DNA from: Zetaproteobacteria bacterium
Lineage (GTDB): Bacteria > Pseudomonadota > Zetaproteobacteria > Mariprofundales > Mariprofundaceae
DNA: 5,303 bases
Direction: 5' to 3'
Assembly (NCBI GenBank): GCA_021545595.1
Contig: JAJRVG010000148.1
Span: 1 to 5,303 of the forward strand
Made by a program: the position numbers and the translations under genes. Numbering within the stretch: position 1 is the stretch's first letter; each line of letters starts with the position of its first letter. This document shows positions 1 to 4,601 of the stretch, piece by piece. The notes below the pieces were generated by a model. The model saw only the letters and a program-made list of their open reading frames with translations, had not been told where the DNA came from and did no database searches.

Positions 1-509
1 ATCAGGTGAGAGGTCAGCTCACCATAGGGGTAATAGCGGTGGGTTCCGGCGATTACATTTACACCTGAGAGGTGGTGCAGGCGCGCGGTCAAAGGAGCCA
101 CAACTTCCCAACTAAGCTTATCCATCAGCAGGACAGGCCGGTCACTTCTTGCATGGCTGATACGTTTACGGATATTGATGATCTGCTGGTCACTCCAACC
201 CAACAGCTGCTGTAGTGTGGAGAGCGTCTTCTCCATATCTTCGATACGTTCTGAAATCATCTGTACCTGATAAGATACATGGTTGAGCGCCAACCCCTTG
301 CCATTGCGGTCCGTGATGACGCCCCGGGTCGGCAGTAGCGGAACAACATTGATTCTATTTTTATCGGCCTGCAGCAGCAGCCCCTCATGCTGATAGAGCT
401 GCAGGTTGATCAAGCGTGCAAACAGTAGCACCAGAAGAACGGCCACAGCCAGTTGAAAAAATACCATGCGCTTTTCAAAGCGCCGCCGAATGTCAAGCTG
501 GGCTAACAT
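1..509 (-). CDS. mrdA: Penicillin-binding protein 2, N-terminal part (cut by left window edge)
   Basis: This is the amino-terminal 169 codons of PBP2, the peptidoglycan DD-transpeptidase that cross-links side-wall murein as part of the rod (elongation) complex in the inner membrane. Seen directly: a short basic cytoplasmic tail (RRRFEKR, residues 8-14), one hydrophobic anchor (about 16-37), then the periplasmic motif TRGVITDRNG at 61-70, which corresponds to the SRGIIYDRNG segment of E. coli PBP2. It is followed by LALN (73-76) and, near the edge, RYYPYG (158-163), matching the YYPYG of the family's dimerisation domain. The catalytic SxxK, SxN and KTG motifs would lie beyond the left edge, so activity cannot be judged. 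The ATG at 509 lies inside the end of mreD (17-base overlap) and no clear Shine-Dalgarno precedes it, so translation is probably coupled to mreD. A second ATG at codon 15 would leave almost no cytoplasmic tail. rodA commonly follows in this arrangement but is not visible here. Confidence 0.93.
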   Translation of the reverse strand, partial: MLAQLDIRRRFEKRMVFFQLAVAVLLVLLFARLINLQLYQHEGLLLQADKNRINVVPLLPTRGVITDRNGKGLALNHVSYQVQMISERIEDMEKTLSTLQQLLGWSDQQIINIRKRISHARSDRPVLLMDKLSWEVVAPLTARLHHLSGVNVIAGTHRYYPYGELTSHL

Positions 510-897
510 CGGGGCGGGCGGCGAAATACCAGGCAAAGGTGCAGACCATCATAGTCAGCAGCCACTGTGAAAAACTCCAGCCAAACCATAGAAGCGGGAA
601 GAGGCCTGCAAACATAAGCAGAACCCGTTGAGGCCGACCGGGGCCGAGGTGCTCATCAGCCTTTGCCAGGAAAAACGGAATTAGAGCGACAACAGGCAGA
701 CAGACCAGAGAAGACCAGTGCAGTGCCAGATCGTGGATCCAGAAACCGGGCAGCACCCAGACCCAGTTACCACGCTGAGCAAGAATTGCGGCCAACAGAA
801 GGGCAGCAGCCCAGTCCGGCTGAACTACAAGCCCGGCCAGAGCCAGGTTAAGCATGATTCCCAACAGTGACAGCAGCAGGACAAAAGGGGCGATCAC
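493..897 (-). CDS. mreD: Rod shape-determining membrane protein MreD (short form)
   Basis: MreD is the polytopic inner-membrane partner of MreC and MreB in the rod complex. The sequence gives 134 residues, very hydrophobic and Trp-rich. Apparent membrane segments lie at about 3-22, 28-41, 61-78, 91-108 and 109-126, with a charged cytoplasmic or periplasmic loop at 79-91 (KADEHLGPGRPQR). Identification rests on this profile and on its place between mreC and mrdA; MreD is poorly conserved and I see no signature motif beyond the HDLAL stretch (55-59), which may correspond to the GxxxDL region of the family. The start is a GTG at 897 that overlaps the mreC stop codon as GTGA, with a good purine-rich site (GGGAGAG) about 7 bases upstream in the end of mreC. 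E. coli MreD is about 160 residues, so this copy is roughly 25-30 residues shorter. No frameshift is obvious, because the frame is open from start to stop. Confidence 0.85.
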   Translation of the reverse strand: MIAPFVLLLSLLGIMLNLALAGLVVQPDWAAALLLAAILAQRGNWVWVLPGFWIHDLALHWSSLVCLPVVALIPFFLAKADEHLGPGRPQRVLLMFAGLFPLLWFGWSFSQWLLTMMVCTFAWYFAARPDVSPA

Positions 898-1685
898 TGT
901 GCGGCTCTCCCTGTTGCCGATGCCATCGCAAGCCAGCTCTCCCGCTGCCAGTGTGCAATTGGTTCGGCATCAACTTTTGCAAACACCTGGCCGGGAATAG
1001 GTTCAACTTTTGTAATACGGGCAACAGGAATACCGGCCGGGAACATACCGCCTGCACCACTGGTTTGAAGAATAGAGCCTGCTTTTGGGGCATTTTCGAT
1101 GGGTACGAAGTCAACCATGAGACGGTCACCCTGACCCCTGACCAGTGCCGCCAGCGCAGTGCCAGGGATAGTTACCGGGACAGCAATGGCGGCATCGAGA
1201 ATGGTTCGTACGACGGCAGAGCCGGGCTTGGCATGGTCGACAAGGCCGACCAGTCCGTCACTGGAGACAATAACATCATCAGGCGCCGCTTGCTGGGCAA
1301 GAAGAATCAGGCGTTGACTCATTTTATCAGGACTTCGCCCCTGAACTTTGGCCGCATGCCAGTGGTAGCCACGGATCTGTTGAATGTCGAGCAGGGCTCT
1401 TAATTGCCGGTTCTCCTCACGCAGACTTCTTACCTCCTGAGTCAGCGTGCTCTGTTGTTCCAACCGGATGGTCGCGTGCTGGTAGTCGGATTGAAGCTGG
1501 CTACGCGTATGAAGCCAGAGGGTTGCATCCTGCCACCAGCGACCAGGAGCCTGAAGCACAGACAGTAGCGGAGCCATACCAAGGTTGAGGCGTTGGCCGA
1601 CAGGGAGTTGTTGAATCGACACGAGCAGGATGAGCACCAGGCCGGACCAGGCCAGGATACGTAACGGGCTCCTGCGCTGAGACAT
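894..1685 (-). CDS. mreC: Rod shape-determining protein MreC
   Basis: MreC is the bitopic periplasmic scaffold that links MreB filaments to PBP2 and activates it. The 263-residue product shows the expected order: a basic N-terminus (SQRRSPLR), one membrane anchor at about 9-26, an amphipathic coiled coil at about 62-102 (ending EVRSLREENRQLRALLD), then the double beta-barrel domain. Family hallmarks are GLVGLVDHA at 144-152 and TSGAGGMFPAGIPVARI at 208-224, the latter being the best-conserved MreC block (usually TSGxGGxFPxGIPVG). The ATG at 1685 begins 3 bases after the mreB stop codon, and a GAGG site inside the end of mreB sits about 8 bases upstream. The stop codon is shared with the mreD start in a GTGA overlap. 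The protein lacks the long low-complexity C-terminal tail found in some gammaproteobacterial MreC proteins and ends soon after the second barrel. Confidence 0.96.
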   Translation of the reverse strand: MSQRRSPLRILAWSGLVLILLVSIQQLPVGQRLNLGMAPLLSVLQAPGRWWQDATLWLHTRSQLQSDYQHATIRLEQQSTLTQEVRSLREENRQLRALLDIQQIRGYHWHAAKVQGRSPDKMSQRLILLAQQAAPDDVIVSSDGLVGLVDHAKPGSAVVRTILDAAIAVPVTIPGTALAALVRGQGDRLMVDFVPIENAPKAGSILQTSGAGGMFPAGIPVARITKVEPIPGQVFAKVDAEPIAHWQRESWLAMASATGRAAQ

Positions 1686-1688
1686 GAA

Positions 1689-2726
1689 TTAGTCCTCGAA
1701 AAGAACGCCCCGCATATGGTCCAGCTCCTCCAGAACCCGGCCACTGCCAAGCACCACGCAATTCAGCGGGTCTTCAGCAATGGTGACAGGCAGGCCGGTC
1801 TCTTCACGTAGCAATTGATCCAATCCCAGCAGCTGGGCGCCACCGCCGGTAAGCATGATACCCTTATCGACAATATCAGCTGAGAGCTCCGGAGGTGTTC
1901 GCTCCAGACAAACTTTCACGCCATCAACAATGGCATTTACGGACTCAGTTAGCGCTTCAAGAATTTCTGAATCATCCAGCAGCAGATTTTTGGGCACGCC
2001 GTTGATCAGATCGCGCCCTTTAACCTCCATCTCACGGCGTTGCTCCTGTGGGTAGGCGCTGCCGATCTCCATCTTGATTCTCTCAGCAGTTGGAGCACCA
2101 ACCAGCAGGCTATATTTTCTGCGCAGATGATTGATAATTGCATCGTCCATCTTATCACCGCCTACACGAACAGAGCGTGAGTAGACGATGCCGCCATAAC
2201 TGATTACGGCAATTTCACTGGTGCCGCCGCCAACATCAACCACCATCGATCCGGAGGCCTCTGTTACAGGAAGGTCGGCACCGATAGCGGCAGCCATCGG
2301 CTCCTCAATCAGGAACACATCACGGGCGCCTGCTGAGAGGGCTGATTCACGGATCGCCCTGCGTTCGACAGGGGTGGAGCCGTAGGGGACGCAGATTACG
2401 ATACGCGGAGCGATGCCCCAGGCACGCTTATGTACTTTCCGGATAAACTGTTTCAGCATCTCTTCGGTGACAACGAAATCTGCAATAACGCCATCTTTCA
2501 AGGGGCGAATGGCCTGAATGGAGTCCGGTGTACGCCCAAGCATCCGTTTTGCGTCAGTTCCGACGGCCAGTATCTTCCGGTTTCTCTTGCCGTCACCTAC
2601 ATGGATAGCAACAACGGAAGGTTCGTTTAAAATAATACCCTCACCACGAACATAGATCAGCGTATTGGCTGTACCGAGATCGATAGAGATATCACGAGAG
2701 AAAAATCCAAAAACATTTTGCAGCAT
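1689..2726 (-). CDS. mreB: Rod shape-determining protein MreB, bacterial actin
   Basis: MreB is an actin-fold ATPase that forms membrane-attached filaments directing side-wall synthesis. Numbering from the ATG at 2726 gives 345 residues, typical for the family. Visible motifs are phosphate-1 DLGTANT (16-22), GSTPVERRAIRESA (116-129), the EEPMAAAIGA block with catalytic Glu (141-150), phosphate-2 DVGGGTSE (164-171) and the adenosine motif LTGGGAQL (292-299). The N-terminal MLQNVFGFF is amphipathic or hydrophobic, as expected for the membrane-binding end of gammaproteobacterial MreB. Start choice: a GTG at 2732 would add two residues but has an AGG only 2 bases upstream, whereas the same AGG is 8 bases from the ATG at 2726, so I prefer the ATG. 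It is the first gene of the mreBCD-mrdA unit, with mreC following after 3 bases. No missing catalytic residue or break is seen. Confidence 0.98.
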   Translation of the reverse strand: MLQNVFGFFSRDISIDLGTANTLIYVRGEGIILNEPSVVAIHVGDGKRNRKILAVGTDAKRMLGRTPDSIQAIRPLKDGVIADFVVTEEMLKQFIRKVHKRAWGIAPRIVICVPYGSTPVERRAIRESALSAGARDVFLIEEPMAAAIGADLPVTEASGSMVVDVGGGTSEIAVISYGGIVYSRSVRVGGDKMDDAIINHLRRKYSLLVGAPTAERIKMEIGSAYPQEQRREMEVKGRDLINGVPKNLLLDDSEILEALTESVNAIVDGVKVCLERTPPELSADIVDKGIMLTGGGAQLLGLDQLLREETGLPVTIAEDPLNCVVLGSGRVLEELDHMRGVLFED

Positions 2727-2732
2727 GAGCAC

Positions 2733-2882
2733 AACCTGAACGTTAGAAAACTTTATTCGAGAGCATAGATGTAGTGGTGCCGGAGGTAAAGAAAACAGAG
2801 ACTATGAGGAAGCTGCAGCCTGCAGGGTGCCACAACAGCAGGCGTGCCTTAACCAGCACTTTGGAAGAGGCCTGCAGCCAGG
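2733..2882. other. Intergenic region between yjbQ and mreB
   Basis: This 150-base gap separates the end of yjbQ from the mreB start. It holds three copies of CTGCAG (2813-2818, 2820-2825, 2872-2877). The 8-base stretch CTGCAGCC occurs twice, at 2813-2820 and 2872-2879. Read on the minus strand there is also a small GTGC/GCAC hairpin (2844-2859). None is followed by a T-run, so I do not call an intrinsic terminator for yjbQ. The possible mreB promoter lies in the mreB-proximal part. No small gene with a ribosome binding site is convincing here. Confidence 0.5.
2762..2790 (-). promoter_or_regulatory. Possible sigma70 promoter for mreB operon
   Basis: On the minus strand a TTTACC (-35, at 2785-2790) and a TATGCT (-10, at 2762-2767) are separated by exactly 17 bases, each matching the consensus hexamer at 4 of 6 positions. 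The element lies about 36 bases upstream of the preferred mreB start and would give a short leader. It is found by eye only; matches this weak occur by chance, and read-through from yjbQ is also possible because no strong terminator is seen between the two units. Confidence 0.35.
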
Positions 2883-3302
2883 TCACTCCCCGAGAAGATG
2901 GAGTCGAACGTGCCTGGTCATCGGCTGGAGACGGTGTTCATAGAGGTAGATGCCCTGCCAGATTCCCAGCGCCAGACGCCCATCTGTAACCGGAACAGTG
3001 AGTGATACCTGCGTCAGTGCCATACGGATATGGGCTGGCATATCGTCCAGGCCCTCTGCACGGTGGCAAAATATTGGGTCACCATCCGGCACCAGACGGG
3101 ACATAAAGGCCTCCATATCCTGCAAGACATCCGGGTCAGCATTCTCCTGAATTATCAGCGAACAGCTGGTGTGCTGAACAAATAGATTGAGCAGCCCCGT
3201 CTCAATGCCGCTTGTCGGTACCCACTGCTGAATTTCGCGGGTGATATCGGTCATGCCGCGTCCATGCCCGTTCACGGTAAGATGATGTTGCAGTTGTCTC
3301 AC
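2883..3302 (-). CDS. yjbQ: YjbQ / UPF0047 family protein (secondary thiamine-phosphate synthase-type)
   Basis: This 139-residue protein belongs to the YjbQ (UPF0047) family of small trimeric cytoplasmic proteins. Databases often call the family secondary thiamine-phosphate synthase, because members can weakly replace ThiE; the true physiological role is not settled. Conserved blocks seen are HTSCSLIIQENADPDV (44-59), H80 followed by EGLDDMPAHI (83-92), and GIWQGIYLYEHR (113-124). The His residues at 44, 80 and 91 are in the positions expected for the metal/phosphate pocket. The WQ block has Ile where GTWQ is usual. The length matches the family. The start is a GTG overlapping the xthA stop codon as GTGA, with GGAG 5 bases upstream, so it is probably co-transcribed and translationally coupled with xthA. 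No in-frame start codon lies just upstream to compete. Confidence 0.95.
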   Translation of the reverse strand: MRQLQHHLTVNGHGRGMTDITREIQQWVPTSGIETGLLNLFVQHTSCSLIIQENADPDVLQDMEAFMSRLVPDGDPIFCHRAEGLDDMPAHIRMALTQVSLTVPVTDGRLALGIWQGIYLYEHRLQPMTRHVRLHLLGE

Positions 3303-4057
3303 ATGATCTCCAGCCAGACAGGCGCATGATCCGATGGCCTCTCCTTGCCACGTTCATCCTGATAAACACCGGCAGCCCTGGGGGTCACTGCTGCTGTAGC
3401 CAGAATGTGGTCAATACGGATGCCCCAGCCACGTTGGTAGGCATTGAGACGATAGTCCCACCAGCTATGCATGGGCTTATCGGGATACAGCGCACGGATG
3501 GTGTCAGTCAGTCCCAGCGCCAGGAGGGAGCAAAACATCCCCCGCTCCGGCTCTGAGCACATAATCTTTCCCTGCCAGCGTTTCGGGTTGTAGATATCGA
3601 TATCGGCAGGCGCAATATTGTAGTCACCCAGCACAACAAGCCTCTCGTGTCGGGAGAGCTCTGATTTCAGGTAGTCACGCAACGCACCCAGCCAGCGGAA
3701 TTTATAGTCATACTTTTCCGAGCCGACCTCCTGTCCATTGGGAACATAGAGGTTAATGATTCTCTGCTCATCTATCGTTGCAGCCAGCACTCTTCGCTGC
3801 GGATCATCCAGCCCCGGGAGATCTGTTACGATCCCGGTTGCTTCAGATTTGCTGATAATGGCAACACCATTATAGGTTTTTTGCCCGGAGAAGGCGACAT
3901 GGTAACCGGCAGCCTCTATTTCAGCCCGGGGAAACTTCTCATCCGGCACCTTGGTCTCCTGCAGGGCGAGAATATCAGGCCGATGTTCGTTCAGGAAACC
4001 GAGCACGTGGGGCAGGCGAACATTCAGAGAGTTCACATTCCAGGTAACAATATGCAT
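3299..4057 (-). CDS. xthA: Exodeoxyribonuclease III (AP endonuclease, ExoIII/APE1 type)
   Basis: The enzyme hydrolyses DNA 5' of abasic sites and removes blocked 3' ends in base-excision repair. The product is 252 residues from the ATG at 4057 and carries the full ExoIII active-site set: Asn7 in TWNVNS, Glu34 in LQETKV, Tyr104 in NLYVPNG, Asp145 and Asn147 in GDYNIAP, Asp216 in RIDH, and Asp243-His244 in SDHAPV. All are intact. Start choice: the frame stays open to an ATG at 4171, but those extra 38 residues show no family resemblance, while MHIVTWNVNS aligns with the usual MKIxTWNVNS beginning of ExoIII. The Shine-Dalgarno before 4057 is weak, so the start remains slightly uncertain. It is the first gene of a two-gene unit with yjbQ and is divergent from the small plus-strand gene. 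It resembles the ExoA-like subgroup more than E. coli Xth (268 residues), though both are clear homologues. Confidence 0.96.
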   Translation of the reverse strand: MHIVTWNVNSLNVRLPHVLGFLNEHRPDILALQETKVPDEKFPRAEIEAAGYHVAFSGQKTYNGVAIISKSEATGIVTDLPGLDDPQRRVLAATIDEQRIINLYVPNGQEVGSEKYDYKFRWLGALRDYLKSELSRHERLVVLGDYNIAPADIDIYNPKRWQGKIMCSEPERGMFCSLLALGLTDTIRALYPDKPMHSWWDYRLNAYQRGWGIRIDHILATAAVTPRAAGVYQDERGKERPSDHAPVWLEIM

Positions 4058-4194
4058 GTGGCCATGCTGATTGATCTGGCCGGGTTGCTCAATCACCGGT
4101 TTAAACAGGCTATAACAGTTAAGCAACCACTCTCCTGTGCGCCAGATGACAGAGGAAGGGGCAAACACCACGATTCTGATTGTTTTATAACCGT

Positions 4195-4210
4195 AGTGAG
4201 CCGAGTCACA
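4195..4210. promoter_or_regulatory. CRP-like palindrome
   Basis: AGTGA-GCCGAG-TCACA matches the CRP/Vfr-type consensus TGTGA-N6-TCACA at 9 of 10 defined positions with the correct 6-base spacing. It sits in the divergent region, 138 bases above the xthA start and 85 bases before the small plus-strand ATG. The flanks do not show the A/T-rich extensions of strong E. coli sites. Whether this organism has a CRP-family regulator is unknown, so this is a candidate site only. Confidence 0.35.
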
Positions 4211-4232
4211 TCATCAAATTCAGCTATCATAG

Positions 4233-4250
4233 ACAATAGACAGATATTGT
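4233..4250. promoter_or_regulatory. Inverted repeat, possible operator
   Basis: ACAATA-GACAGA-TATTGT is a perfect 6-base inverted repeat with a 6-base spacer, 44 bases upstream of the small plus-strand ATG. It directly follows a TATCAT (4225-4230) that is a 5-of-6 match to a -10 hexamer, though no clear -35 lies at the right distance. The position would suit a repressor or a transcription start region. I do not recognise the motif as belonging to a named regulator. Confidence 0.3.
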
Positions 4251-4282
4251 AAGGGTTGTTCTGATTTTTTCAGTCTGCCCCT

Positions 4283-4290
4283 GAGGAGAG
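4283..4290 (+). promoter_or_regulatory. Strong ribosome binding site for small ORF
   Basis: GAGGAGAG contains a full AGGAG (4284-4288) placed 6 bases before the ATG at 4295. It is the best Shine-Dalgarno in the window and is the main evidence that the following 71-codon frame is a translated gene. Confidence 0.75.
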
Positions 4291-4294
4291 CCAT

Positions 4295-4510
4295 ATGAAT
4301 CTGTTCCGAGCCAAAAGAATTGCTGATGCCTTTTCACAGGTTGGAGGTTTCAGTGTCGAAAATCAAAGTGGGGCGATCTGTGTCGATTACCTTGGCAACA
4401 GGGCTCGTTTTTTCCATGAAGCCAGTTTCTGGTCTTTTGTTTTCAGCCTGGCCCGTGCCAGCCATGAAGAGGGCCCGGTAGCCAGAATTGAGTCAGAACT
4501 GGCGGCATAG
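4295..4510 (+). CDS. Hypothetical small protein, 71 residues
   Basis: I do not recognise this protein. It is the only plus-strand gene: divergent from xthA and convergent with the kinase gene. The predicted product begins with a basic segment (MNLFRAKRIADAF), has a probable beta-rich centre (FSVENQSGAICVDYLG, 19-34), then an aromatic stretch at 39-50 (FFHEASFWSFVF) and an acidic end (EE at 58-59, ESE at 66-68). There is one cysteine (29). No signal peptide is clear; the aromatic stretch at 45-53 is too short and too interrupted by His/Glu on its left for a confident membrane helix. It is therefore probably a small cytoplasmic protein, possibly membrane-associated. Support for it being real is the strong AGGAG site 6 bases upstream, the lack of any competing gene on the other strand, and a codon pattern that looks coding. 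A function cannot be assigned from the sequence. Confidence 0.7.
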   Translation: MNLFRAKRIADAFSQVGGFSVENQSGAICVDYLGNRARFFHEASFWSFVFSLARASHEEGPVARIESELAA

Positions 4511-4524
4511 TTTTTATGCAGCGG

Positions 4525-4558
4525 TGCCGGTTAAGCTGCTGTAAATTTTAGCCCGGCA
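4525..4558. terminator. Weak inverted repeat in convergent gap, possible terminator
   Basis: TGCCGG (4525-4530) and CCGGCA (4553-4558) can form a 6-base G/C-rich stem with a 22-base loop between the ends of the small ORF and the kinase gene. An alternative shorter stem, GCAGC/GCTGC (4518-4522 and 4535-4539), overlaps it. Neither has a real T-run after it on either strand, so this is at best a poor bidirectional terminator. Its support is mainly the location between two convergent genes. Confidence 0.25.
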
Positions 4559-4601
4559 TTTCCATGTGAGGTCAGGCCTCTTGTTGGTTCTGTGGCCAAT
4601 C

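Noticed and set aside
867..1403. Plus-strand open frame of 178 codons opposite mreC and mreD
   Set aside because: It lies wholly antisense to well-supported mreC with clear family motifs, has no convincing ribosome binding site, and its Cys/Arg/Asn-rich translation looks like an antisense shadow.
1689..1761. Short minus-strand frames overlapping the mreB/mreC junction in other phases
   Set aside because: They overlap two firmly identified genes and show no ribosome binding site or family resemblance.
2727..2732. GTG start at 2732 for mreB
   Set aside because: The only Shine-Dalgarno-like AGG is 2 bases from it but 8 bases from the ATG at 2726, and MLQN fits the usual short MreB N-terminus better.
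4058..4171. Extended N-terminus for ExoIII starting at the ATG at 4171
   Set aside because: The added 38 residues do not resemble the family, and the alignment with known ExoIII begins exactly at the internal ATG (MHIVTWNVNS).
3881..4252. Plus-strand open frame of 123 codons over the xthA 5' end and the intergenic region
   Set aside because: Most of it is antisense to the conserved N-terminus of ExoIII and it has no recognisable motif. It runs through both candidate regulatory palindromes and ends before the better-supported small gene.
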